From Paludibacteraceae bacterium (GTDB lineage: Bacteria > Bacteroidota > Bacteroidia > Bacteroidales > Paludibacteraceae), in contig JAKSMY010000043.1 in the NCBI GenBank assembly GCA_024400275.1, forward strand, positions 1 through 17,412: a DNA stretch of 17,412 nt, in the 5' to 3' direction. Below are positions 1 to 6,373 of this stretch, piece by piece. Under the pieces are notes generated by a model. That model saw only the letters and a list, made by a program, of their open reading frames with translations. It was not told the origin of the DNA and ran no database searches. Position 1 is the stretch's first letter; the number at the start of each line of letters is the position of its first letter. The position numbers and the translations under genes are program-made.

Positions 1-520
1 CAACCACCTTTGCCACCTTATCATCAATCTCAGCCAAAGACTGCTTCACTTCCATGATATCCCGTATGTTATCACTTGTCTGCAAAGATAATTGTAAGTA
101 TTCACGTTGACCTAACATTCCTTGATTCTCAACAATATAATCTTTCATTTGCTTAAACAAACGGATTAAAGCAATACTTTGACGCGTGGCTACAGGTCCC
201 CTCAATACTGTCATCAACATATAAATCCCCTGCTCCGTAAAGGCATACGGATTGTAACGACGCATATTCAAATTTGCGGTGGAATTTTTCCACCTCAAGA
301 TTGTATTTGTCTCTATTGCAGTCAGTTGGAAGTAAAAGTCTTCGGGAAATTTCTCAATATTATTTTTGACTTGACGGTTAAAATCTTTTGTACTATACCC
401 ATATATCGCAGCCAAATCCAAGTCCAACATCACTTGCTGTCCACGAATCATGTAGATACAATTCTTCAACGATTGCTCGTTGATGATTTCATTTCTCAAT
501 ATTTCGTTATCTTTTGCCAT
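1..520 (-). CDS. ORF6N-domain DNA-binding protein, partial (3' end beyond window)
   Basis: This frame is open from an ATG at 520 to the left edge, giving 173 residues without a stop. The N-terminal half matches the ORF6N domain, a DNA-binding module of the KilA-N/Bro group found in phages and bacterial mobile DNA. Visible hallmarks are IYMIRGQQVMLDLDLAAIYG (about residues 22-41), then FNRQVKNNIEKFPEDFYFQL (47-66) and NPYAFTEQGIYML (90-102). After residue 125 the sequence becomes helical and coiled-coil-like (LFKQMKDYIVENQG, then SLAEIDDKVAKVV). Family members in Bacteroides usually continue for some tens of residues more. The role is probably DNA binding or regulation, but no target is known. 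No Shine-Dalgarno or consensus Bacteroidetes promoter is visible just upstream, although a TATAAT hexamer lies about 20 bp before the ATG. It stands next to a toxin-antitoxin pair, which fits an accessory region. Confidence 0.85.
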   Translation of the reverse strand, partial: MAKDNEILRNEIINEQSLKNCIYMIRGQQVMLDLDLAAIYGYSTKDFNRQVKNNIEKFPEDFYFQLTAIETNTILRWKNSTANLNMRRYNPYAFTEQGIYMLMTVLRGPVATRQSIALIRLFKQMKDYIVENQGMLGQREYLQLSLQTSDNIRDIMEVKQSLAEIDDKVAKVV

Positions 521-594
521 TGATAATCTTTATTAATTATATAGTTATCTAGGATACTAGTTTTTTAGGTTGGGTTAGTGTTTATATTTTTCTG

Positions 595-605
595 CGGGGA
601 CCCCG
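595..605. repeat. Perfect GC-rich palindrome
   Basis: CGGGG-A-CCCCG is a perfect 5-bp inverted repeat around a single base, in otherwise AT-rich DNA between the ORF6N gene and the toxin gene. It lies 3 bp from another inverted repeat (609-646). The function is unknown; the one-base loop argues against a simple RNA hairpin and would fit a protein-binding site or a cruciform. Confidence 0.4.
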
Positions 606-608
606 GAT

Positions 609-646
609 AACTGAGTTACACGCATAAAAAAAGCGGTAACTCAGTT
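609..646. repeat. 11-bp perfect inverted repeat overlapping the toxin-operon terminator
   Basis: AACTGAGTTAC (609-619) and GTAACTCAGTT (636-646) are perfect inverted copies separated by 16 bp. The right arm shares bases 636-639 with the terminator stem at 630-639/669-678, so the two RNA structures cannot form together. In minus-strand transcripts this hairpin would form after the terminator; in plus-strand transcripts it would form first. Confidence 0.6.
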
Positions 647-678
647 GTTTGTATTCTACTTACTGATATTACCGCTTT
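630..678 (-). terminator. Probable intrinsic terminator of the toxin-antitoxin operon
   Basis: Read on the minus strand just after the toxin stop codon, AAAGCGGTAA (678-669) pairs perfectly with TTACCGCTTT (639-630), which runs straight into a U tract. The loop is long (29 nt), so termination may be inefficient or conditional. A competing hairpin (609-646) uses part of the same right arm. Confidence 0.5.
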
Positions 679-687
679 GTTTACTAT

Positions 688-963
688 TTATTTGTCGTCA
701 TAATGTCCTTCTATTTCAAGAACATTAACTTGAACCAGTTCTTCAAATATGTCATAGATAATCCTATTATGAGCCGTTATGTGACGAGACCACGTAATAC
801 TTGCTTTACCCTTAAGGGGTTCCGGATGACCCGTACCCGTCCGTGGGTGCTCTACCAACTCCTCTAATATTTTAGAAGCCTTCTCAAAGACAGAAGGATT
901 AGACTTTTTCCACTTCTTCAAGGTCTTCTTAACAGAGGGTGCAAAAACAAGGATATATGTCAT
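688..963 (-). CDS. yoeB: YoeB/Txe-family mRNA interferase toxin
   Basis: The 91-residue product has the RelE/ParE-superfamily Txe/YoeB pattern: HPRTGTGHPEPLKG (39-52), TWSRHITAHNRIIYDI (57-72) and a C-terminal EGHYDDK. Residues equivalent to the E. coli YoeB catalytic Glu46, Arg65, His83 and Tyr84 appear as E48, R67, H87 and Y88, so the toxin looks intact. YoeB toxins enter the ribosomal A site and cut mRNA. Here the terminal HY pair is followed by DDK, whereas E. coli YoeB ends at the tyrosine. The ATG overlaps the antitoxin stop as ATGA, the usual coupled arrangement with the antitoxin gene first. A terminator-like hairpin follows within 60 bp. Confidence 0.9.
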   Translation of the reverse strand: MTYILVFAPSVKKTLKKWKKSNPSVFEKASKILEELVEHPRTGTGHPEPLKGKASITWSRHITAHNRIIYDIFEELVQVNVLEIEGHYDDK

Positions 964-1232
964 AACGCAGCCAAGAATGATTGAAGTTCATTTTTAGAAC
1001 GACATACAACACCTCGTCCTTCTTCTATATCTTTACGGGAAGCATCTAAACGAGTTTGTAACTCTAAACTTATTGTTCCTGCCTTGCGTTGCGCTTGTTG
1101 CTCTGCTTCCAAAGCTGCAAAACGTTTCGTCAAAGCACGCTGTACTGACTTCGTTTGACACTGAACTAGAGCCCATATAGCATCCACCATATTGGTTGTA
1201 ACCGGTTGTGGAGGCGTTTGCATTGCTACCAT
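960..1232 (-). CDS. Antitoxin of the YoeB-family toxin (not YefM/Phd-like in its N-terminus)
   Basis: This 90-residue protein precedes the toxin and its TGA overlaps the toxin ATG. I chose the ATG at 1232 because AAAGGA lies a suitable distance upstream. The frame can be extended to 1274, but that start lies inside the promoter. The N-terminal part (DAIWALVQCQTKSVQRALTK, 17-36) and an alanine/glutamine-rich helix (36-52) do not resemble the Phd/YefM DNA-binding fold. The C-terminal DIEEGRGVVCRSKNELQSFL (68-87) resembles toxin-binding tails of antitoxins paired with RelE/YoeB toxins. Similar short helical proteins accompany YoeB-like toxins in Bacteroidales, as far as I recall. It presumably neutralises the toxin; inverted repeats at its promoter suggest autoregulation. 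Confidence 0.8.
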   Translation of the reverse strand: MVAMQTPPQPVTTNMVDAIWALVQCQTKSVQRALTKRFAALEAEQQAQRKAGTISLELQTRLDASRKDIEEGRGVVCRSKNELQSFLAAL

Positions 1233-1246
1233 AATGTTTCCTTTCT

Positions 1247-1268
1247 TTTTGCGTTCTACGACGCAAAA
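1247..1268 (-). promoter_or_regulatory. Candidate operator at the toxin-antitoxin start site
   Basis: TTTTGCG (1247-1253) and CGCAAAA (1262-1268) are perfect inverted copies with an 8-bp spacer. The right arm covers most of the -7 element and the whole repeat spans the expected transcription start, where a bound antitoxin or toxin-antitoxin complex would block initiation. Confidence 0.4.
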
Positions 1269-1295
1269 GTACAAAAATTATTCCATATATGCAAA
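1264..1295 (-). promoter_or_regulatory. Bacteroidetes-type promoter of the toxin-antitoxin operon
   Basis: On the minus strand TTTG (1295-1292) is followed after 20 bp by TACTTTTG (1271-1264), matching the primary sigma factor consensus of Bacteroidetes (-33 TTTG, -7 TAnnTTTG). The start site would fall near 1257, about 25 bp before the antitoxin ATG. The -33 context ATATTTGCAT is identical to that of the second promoter at 1610-1641. Confidence 0.7.
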
Positions 1296-1327
1296 TATTT
1301 CACATTAATTCGCAAAAACATTTGCAT
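1289..1327. repeat. 8-bp inverted repeat over the -33 box
   Basis: ATGCAAAT (1289-1296) and ATTTGCAT (1320-1327) are perfect inverted copies with a 23-bp spacer. The left arm contains the -33 TTTG of the toxin-antitoxin promoter on the minus strand. It could be a second regulator site, but the AT-rich context makes chance possible. Confidence 0.3.
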
Positions 1328-1395
1328 TTTTACGGTAATATCAGTATGTCAAAGAGCATTCTCGGTTAATTTTCAGTCCCAACCGAATGGACTTA

Positions 1396-1603
1396 AAAAC
1401 AAAAAATGCACTACTCCTCGTAATGCATTTTTATCCTATATCTGCTGATTATTCGTGTATATATAGCCCGTCCATGTGATAGATAGAGATTGGGATAAAC
1501 TCAATACAGAATAATATGAAACCATATTTGTCATACGTAGTGATGTGTCTTAACCGTTTATGTGCGTACCCTAAAAAGAGAGGACTAACCCCTTTTTTAT
1601 TTT
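1396..1603 (-). ncRNA. Candidate small RNA (promoter-to-terminator unit without a convincing gene)
   Basis: A consensus promoter at 1610-1641 points left, and a 13-bp-stem terminator with a U tract lies at 1402-1432. Together they define a transcript of about 200 nt. No convincing protein is encoded. The only sizeable frame is 32 codons (1534 down to 1436), with no ribosome binding site and no recognisable composition. Possible internal hairpins include an interrupted stem at 1573-1597 close to the 5' end and AATATG-GTTT-CATATT near 1510-1526. It matches no RNA family I recognise. An alternative is that the terminator serves read-through from the endonuclease gene and the promoter drives only a leader. 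This stretch (1275-1687) otherwise holds no gene. Confidence 0.35.
1402..1432 (-). terminator. Strong intrinsic terminator, minus strand
   Basis: Arms at 1402-1414 and 1420-1432 form a 13-bp stem with one G-U wobble and a 5-nt GAGGA loop. On the minus strand it is followed by TTTTTTG and then more T residues. It would end the candidate small RNA, or any read-through from the endonuclease gene, before the toxin-antitoxin promoter. The plus strand also ends in T residues within the stem, so weak bidirectional activity is possible. Confidence 0.7.
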
Positions 1604-1609
1604 CAAGTG

Positions 1610-1641
1610 CAAAGGTACAACTTTTTTTTTAACTATGCAAA
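1610..1641 (-). promoter_or_regulatory. Bacteroidetes-type promoter pointing left, downstream of the endonuclease gene
   Basis: On the minus strand TTTG (1641-1638) is followed after 20 bp by TACCTTTG (1617-1610), a perfect match to the Bacteroidetes consensus. Its layout is almost the same as the toxin-antitoxin promoter: ATATTTGCAT, 14 bp, then TTGTACYTTTGC. It lies about 50 bp after the endonuclease stop and has no obvious protein gene before the terminator at 1402-1432. Confidence 0.7.
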
Positions 1642-1687
1642 TATATTTTTAATTTTTTTTATTTTTTTATTACAACCCCTTACTATT

Positions 1688-4018
1688 TTAACGGAGTTGC
1701 AGTCCGTGCGCGGAATAAAGGTGCTGATTACTACGCAAAAGCAAATGCCCATCGCCATTAAGGAACTTGGCAGGCGCACCGACAGCGTTCCATAAGTCAT
1801 CTTTCAGTTGCCAGTCATCCGTTTCTGTCTCGTCCGTCGTAACAAAGGTTTCCACCTCAGAAGGATTAAGACCTTGTGGGGTAACTTGGTAGAAATACTC
1901 CGTTTCTTCCGTCAAGCCAGAGACCTTATGCGACAGGAAAGTTTCTTGACGCGGATAGCCCAGCAATGAGGTACGGACCTCCTTAGTGCCACCGGTAGTG
2001 ACCTTAACATTCTTGACATACAGCCGCTGACTTTTAGCAGGCGATTCAATCTTGACGGTGGAAGAAGATGAAGCCCCCGGTTCAACCGTGATGGTATAAT
2101 CCACATCTGATGTAGAGAGTTCAAATGATTGAGAAGCGCCATTGACCGTAACCTTCATCTGCGAGCCATCGGTGCTATTGTACGCCTTTGCCGTAATGGT
2201 GATTAAGCCTCCATTGCTCAAGTCAAGACCGGAATAACTGATAGAGCCGCCTTTGCTACCTGAGCCCAAACGAATATAGCCTTTGGTTGAAGTGTCGTAA
2301 TATTGTACCTTCGCAGCATTATTTCCCATCGCATCGTCCAAGATAACGACTTCGGGTTTCTCCTCCTGTGTCAAGAAAAAGACATCAACAAGGTAAGACT
2401 GAGCACCGGCATCCGTCCAATGCAAAGTAGCCGAATTGGAATAAACAGGGTCCGGTGTTTCCAATTCAAAGAGACAGTCTCCACGCAAAGTAATAGTGGG
2501 TTGCGTAAACTCGTTGGAATTGATAATAAGTTTGGCTTCCGCAGTCCCAATCGAAGAAGGAGCGTAGGTAACGGCAACATAAGTCCCCTCGTTAACCTGC
2601 TGTGCCGTGAGAGATGCAGGCGAAACAGAGAAATCGCCTTTGTTATAGGCTAATCCCACATACAAGGGCAAAGTGAGGTTGGTACCCTTGACAAAAATCT
2701 GCTGAGTTATGACATCTTTGACCCCCGATGCAGCGAAAGTATATTCTTCTCCAGTGACAGGTTGCACCAACGTGGCAATCGACTTACCCGTGATGGTAAC
2801 GGCACGGTCTTCCTTCAATTCCGGAGAATGGATAGTGAGTGTAGCCGTATGGGAACCGGTAGCAGTAGGTTCATACACGATAGAAAGATTCATTCCATAA
2901 TTAGCCGCATCGGCAGACATAACGTATGACGTTCCGCCTTTTGCAAAATGGAACATATCGGCATTCGTGCCGGAGATGGTACACGTGAGCGATTCATCCA
3001 ACAAAGTGCCGGATACATATACGGAAGAAGAGGCCGTCTCTCCCACTGAAGCCGAACCGATAGCAATCGTAGTTCCTTTTTTAGGTGTAAGCAAAGTAGG
3101 CACATTGACGGCACAGTTACAGCCCGTGCGGTCTGACTCCATAAACTCGCTATCAGAAGACACCATAATGGTAGCCATATCGAGTTGGTCAGCCTTATTA
3201 TCCCCCCAGATATACTCAACCAAGCAAGGGTAGTCGATGAACGGGTTACGGTTGTGCTGAATACCATAAACAGCGTCGTTACGTGCAATTTCCTTAGACG
3301 ACACCGGGTCCTGACGGTGCCACTTAAGCAAAAGACGCACACCATAACTGGTAAGTCCCGCACGACCATTGGAATAAGTAAACGTAGCGGAGCCATTGGC
3401 TGATTGGGTAAAATTCTTATCCAGGTAGCGAGTCACCATGTAGAAATAGGTCCGTGCCAAGTCGCCCTTATATTCATCGTCCGGTTCATAAATTTTTCCC
3501 GAATAGCCTGAGAAATTAGAAGAACCTATATGTCCCAAAGCCTTCTTATCTCCGTCCACATACTCGGTAGAGGACGTTTCGCCATACGGGTAATTAGACC
3601 GGAAATTATTGACACGTGCATCGGTGGGATAGACATGAAACAAATCGGATTTCATCGGTGACGCCTCGTTGAAATACGATTGCGGCACAGAGTGCTCCTT
3701 GTTCCAACAATCACAAACTCTCTTCTGCCCACCATTGGCATCGCTCATTGTAAACGTACACAAGGAGTACATATCCCAGATATAACCCTGCGACGTTAAA
3801 TCAGTACGAGCATAATAAGGCTCCAAACCACTGTACGAGATTGACGTATGACCGTCAATAATCTTGTGCAGAGCATCTAAGACAGCATCACCTTTCTTGC
3901 CGTCTATGCCGTCGTAATAGCCTGTTGGGACAGAAGCCACAGCCAAAGTACAAGACGCAAAGCACAAAACCAAACAAGCAACACATGATGCGGTAAAAGA
4001 ATGGCATTGATTAAACAT
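1688..4018 (-). CDS. Secreted endonuclease I-family nuclease with Ig-like and FN3-like tail
   Basis: The first ~29 residues look like a signal peptide (hydrophobic CVACLVLCFASCTLAVA). Residues ~33-290 are an endonuclease I domain (EndA/NucM type, His-Me finger), with WNKEHSVPQSYF around catalytic H109, DLFHVYPTDARVNNFRSNYP (125-144), GDLARTYFYMVTRY (185-198) and HNRNPFIDYP (255-264). Such enzymes cut DNA and RNA outside the cytoplasm, probably for nutrient scavenging. Two Ig-like repeats follow (~305-412 and ~415-512). Next comes an FN3-like domain that seems split: its first strands lie at 516-548 and its last at ~682-728, with a separate beta-sandwich-like segment (556-678) between. The end (HLYSAHGLQLR) resembles the start of a type IX secretion C-terminal domain but stops early. 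It begins 17 bp after the GH28 gene, so the two are probably co-transcribed. Confidence 0.88.
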   Translation of the reverse strand: MFNQCHSFTASCVACLVLCFASCTLAVASVPTGYYDGIDGKKGDAVLDALHKIIDGHTSISYSGLEPYYARTDLTSQGYIWDMYSLCTFTMSDANGGQKRVCDCWNKEHSVPQSYFNEASPMKSDLFHVYPTDARVNNFRSNYPYGETSSTEYVDGDKKALGHIGSSNFSGYSGKIYEPDDEYKGDLARTYFYMVTRYLDKNFTQSANGSATFTYSNGRAGLTSYGVRLLLKWHRQDPVSSKEIARNDAVYGIQHNRNPFIDYPCLVEYIWGDNKADQLDMATIMVSSDSEFMESDRTGCNCAVNVPTLLTPKKGTTIAIGSASVGETASSSVYVSGTLLDESLTCTISGTNADMFHFAKGGTSYVMSADAANYGMNLSIVYEPTATGSHTATLTIHSPELKEDRAVTITGKSIATLVQPVTGEEYTFAASGVKDVITQQIFVKGTNLTLPLYVGLAYNKGDFSVSPASLTAQQVNEGTYVAVTYAPSSIGTAEAKLIINSNEFTQPTITLRGDCLFELETPDPVYSNSATLHWTDAGAQSYLVDVFFLTQEEKPEVVILDDAMGNNAAKVQYYDTSTKGYIRLGSGSKGGSISYSGLDLSNGGLITITAKAYNSTDGSQMKVTVNGASQSFELSTSDVDYTITVEPGASSSSTVKIESPAKSQRLYVKNVKVTTGGTKEVRTSLLGYPRQETFLSHKVSGLTEETEYFYQVTPQGLNPSEVETFVTTDETETDDWQLKDDLWNAVGAPAKFLNGDGHLLLRSNQHLYSAHGLQLR

Positions 4019-4035
4019 GGTATTCAGTTTTTAAG

Positions 4036-5595
4036 TCAGTCTTTAACGATATTTTTCACAGACGGAGCAATCATCCACGCTTCGCCTTCGGCAGTTGTAA
4101 GGTTGACATTGTGAACAGTCAGCCCATCGGTTTGACGAATAATAGCACCACGCGTACAGGACATGGTTATATTGCTCAAATTGACATTCTCAAGCGGCAT
4201 TTCGGGCAGACCGTTGAAGAGCATGGCAGAAGCAACATCTTTGGCAATGACATCGCGGATATAAATATGACGGAAAGCAGGCGTAGTCTCATCCGCTTCA
4301 GGAGCCGAGGCATTCATGCGTGCCATAAGTTCTTCCTCTGTTTCCTCACCGGCACCCTTACCTCCATAGAAGAGGTCAAAGAGCAATGCCTCGTTAGGAA
4401 TAGCCCACATATAAATGTCACGAATATAGATATTTTCAACCACGCCACCACGACCGCGAGTGGATTTGAAACGCAATCCGACATCGGTGCCAAGGAACGT
4501 GCAGTTCTGCACCTGTATATTGCGTACATCGCCCGACATCTCGGAGCCAACCACAAAACCGCCATGACCGTGATAGACAGTACATTTATTGACAAAGACA
4601 TTCTCGGTAGGCATAGCACGGCGACGACCGTCCTCATTCTTACCTGATTTCATACAGATGGCATCATCACCTACATCAAACGAACATTCGTTGATAAGCA
4701 CATTCTTGCACGACTCAACATCCACGCCATCGCCATTCTGGGAATACCACGGGTTGCGTACGGTGAGATGGTTGAGCGTCACATTTTCACACATAAGGGG
4801 ATGGAGATTCCAAGCCGGCGAGTTCTCAAAACAAACACCCTCCAACAAGATATTTTTACAACCCACGAAATGCAACATGACAGGACGAAGGAAAGTATGT
4901 ATCAACTCCCACACCGAATCACTGTCCGTTACAGGAACATTCTGGTCAACACAAAGAGTGGCACCATATTTAGAACCTTCGTCAGGATACCATGTCTTGC
5001 CGTCGTCAGAGAGCACCCCACTCCTTTCTATATGCTTTTTCCACTGCGAAGCCGTTACTTTGGATTGCTTCAGCGGACGCCAATAGTCACCATTTCCATT
5101 GAATGTACCATGTCCGGTAATGGCTATATTCTCGGCTTGGAAAGCAGACAAAGGCGATTGGCAACGATGTGTATCAACTCCCTCAAAAGATGTTTCAAAC
5201 TGAGGATAGAGACTATAATCCGGGCTGAAAAGGACTACACTGTTATAATCCGTATAAAGGCGGATATTACTTTTGAGCACAATAGGTCCCGTGAAATAAA
5301 CCCCTTTCGGGAACAAAACCGTACCGCCACCTAAACCGGCAAGCGAGTCAATAGCCCCCTGAATAGCCCCGGTTGACAAGGTTTGCCCCGTCGGGTCTGC
5401 CCCACAATCCAAGATAGACAGCGTACGTGAAGGAAAAGACGGGAGTTGAACATCAGGCATTGCAAACTCGGCAGATTGCGTGAGTTGATTCATGTCTGAC
5501 TGAGAAGCGATTTGATACCGGTCTCCGCACGAGGGGAGAAGCAAAGCGGCAGTAGCCATTAGGCATAATGCGCGAGAAAAAAAGGAATGTTGCAT
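4036..5595 (-). CDS. Glycoside hydrolase family 28 (polygalacturonase-like) lipoprotein
   Basis: This 519-residue protein has a lipoprotein signal with lipobox LPSC (Cys23). GH28 right-handed beta-helix hallmarks follow: QNGDGVDVES (286-295, Asp289 replacing the Asp of the usual NTD motif), VGDDAICMKSGK (308-319, the paired Asp 310-311), GHGGFVVGSEMSG (343-355, the His-Gly motif) and RFKS (375-378, the Arg-x-Lys motif). All four active-site motifs are present, so it is probably active on galacturonic-acid-containing pectin fragments or a related glycan. It would be anchored in the periplasm or at the surface. No SusC/SusD genes or other carbohydrate enzymes lie nearby, so this is not a visible utilisation locus. 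It starts 19 bp after truA and ends 17 bp before the endonuclease gene. The exact substrate cannot be read from the sequence. Confidence 0.9.
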   Translation of the reverse strand: MQHSFFSRALCLMATAALLLPSCGDRYQIASQSDMNQLTQSAEFAMPDVQLPSFPSRTLSILDCGADPTGQTLSTGAIQGAIDSLAGLGGGTVLFPKGVYFTGPIVLKSNIRLYTDYNSVVLFSPDYSLYPQFETSFEGVDTHRCQSPLSAFQAENIAITGHGTFNGNGDYWRPLKQSKVTASQWKKHIERSGVLSDDGKTWYPDEGSKYGATLCVDQNVPVTDSDSVWELIHTFLRPVMLHFVGCKNILLEGVCFENSPAWNLHPLMCENVTLNHLTVRNPWYSQNGDGVDVESCKNVLINECSFDVGDDAICMKSGKNEDGRRRAMPTENVFVNKCTVYHGHGGFVVGSEMSGDVRNIQVQNCTFLGTDVGLRFKSTRGRGGVVENIYIRDIYMWAIPNEALLFDLFYGGKGAGEETEEELMARMNASAPEADETTPAFRHIYIRDVIAKDVASAMLFNGLPEMPLENVNLSNITMSCTRGAIIRQTDGLTVHNVNLTTAEGEAWMIAPSVKNIVKD

Positions 5596-5614
5596 TGTTG
5601 TTGGTTTTTAATGT

Positions 5615-6373
5615 TTAAGAATGAATATTAGGGTTAACTATATTTTGCGGATATTCAATATGAGCGATGTACAATCCGTCAGGAAGAGCAGACTGACCGG
5701 CGGCGCAACGATTATGCGCCGAGATGACCGCCTTAAAGTCATCTACCGTCATGCGATGTCTCCCCACCTCAAAGAGCGTTCCCACAATGGCGCGAACCAT
5801 ATTGCGTAAGAAACGGTCAGCCGTGATGGTGAATATTGAGGATTGGGAGTTGACCGACCAATAGGCTTCGGTAACGGTGCAGAAAGTGGTCTTGACATCC
5901 GTATGTACCTTGCAGAACGAAGCGAAATCGTGCGTACCTAACAAAGCCTGTGCTGCCTCGTTCATCAAATCATAGTCCAGATCAGGCGCAACTTGCGTAG
6001 CCAAATGCAAATTGAAAGGATCCTTGAACTCCGTCACCTTATATATATACGTGCGCGCGAGCGCGGAGAAACGGGCATGTGCGTCGTCACTAACGGGAAC
6101 GATATCACAGACTGCTATTGAAGAAGGCAATAAACTGTTGAGTTTAGAGTTTAAGAGTTTAGAGTTTAGAGACAGGTCAATATCAAAGTGAGCGTACATC
6201 TCCAAAGCATGCACACCGGCATCCGTGCGACCGGCAAACGTGAGCGCTACCGGCCGGCGAAGGATAGTGGAGAAAGCCTGCTCAAGGGTTTCCTGTACCG
6301 TTATTCCGTTCGGCTGCGTTTGCGAGCCATGAAAAGAGGTGCCGTTATATGTGAAGCGAACAAAGTAACGCAT
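5615..6373 (-). CDS. truA: tRNA pseudouridine(38-40) synthase
   Basis: TruA converts uridines 38-40 of the tRNA anticodon arm to pseudouridine. The 252-residue length is typical. Landmarks are the N-terminal YFVRFTYNGTSFHGSQTQPN (3-22), the catalytic loop FAGRTDAGVHA (46-56, nucleophile Asp51), ARFSALARTYIYKV and FLRNMVRAIVGTLFEVG near the C-terminus. The ATG follows the stop codon of the upstream flippase with no gap, so translation is probably coupled. Residues ~67-79 (SLNSKLLNSKLNS) come from four copies of a 7-bp repeat in the variable loop after the active-site strand. The fold should tolerate this, and no conserved motif is missing. Confidence 0.96.
   Translation of the reverse strand: MRYFVRFTYNGTSFHGSQTQPNGITVQETLEQAFSTILRRPVALTFAGRTDAGVHALEMYAHFDIDLSLNSKLLNSKLNSLLPSSIAVCDIVPVSDDAHARFSALARTYIYKVTEFKDPFNLHLATQVAPDLDYDLMNEAAQALLGTHDFASFCKVHTDVKTTFCTVTEAYWSVNSQSSIFTITADRFLRNMVRAIVGTLFEVGRHRMTVDDFKAVISAHNRCAAGQSALPDGLYIAHIEYPQNIVNPNIHS
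6140..6168 (-). repeat. In-frame 7-bp repeat (GAGTTTA x4) inside truA
   Basis: GAGTTTA occurs at 6140-6146, 6147-6153, 6155-6161 and 6162-6168, with one extra A at 6154. On the coding strand the unit is TAAACTC. The extra base resets the frame; four uninterrupted units would place a TAA in frame. Confidence 0.85.

Larger units (their letters stand above)
661..1346. mobile_element. Candidate TIR-bounded toxin-antitoxin cassette
   Basis: TACTGATATTACCG at 661-674 and its exact reverse complement CGGTAATATCAGTA at 1333-1346 flank the whole toxin-antitoxin operon including its promoter. Both outer ends finish in TA. The structure can therefore be read as a 12-bp terminal inverted repeat (CTGATATTACCG) with a TA duplication, the target preference of the IS630/Tc1-mariner group. 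No transposase is present, so if mobile it would be non-autonomous. The alternative is a shared regulator site in two orientations, since the left copy also forms part of a terminator stem. The inverted repeat is plain in the sequence; the mobility is inference. Confidence 0.3.

Noticed and set aside
609..646. Possible integron attC or other recombination site
   Set aside because: The arms lack the RYYYAAC/GTTRRRY core boxes in the right places and there is no integrase or cassette array, so I describe it only as an inverted repeat.
1233..1274. Longer start for the antitoxin (ATG at 1274)
   Set aside because: The extra codons overlap the -7 element and the expected start site of its promoter, and a better ribosome binding site precedes the ATG at 1232.
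1436..1534. A 32-codon minus-strand frame inside the candidate small RNA
   Set aside because: There is no ribosome binding site, no recognisable domain or membrane segment, and composition typical of random AT-rich sequence. It is mentioned only as an alternative reading of the RNA.
1396..1603. Identification of the candidate RNA as 6S RNA
   Set aside because: The size is similar and the ends can pair, but the pairing is A/T homopolymer and I cannot show the long bulged hairpin typical of 6S RNA.
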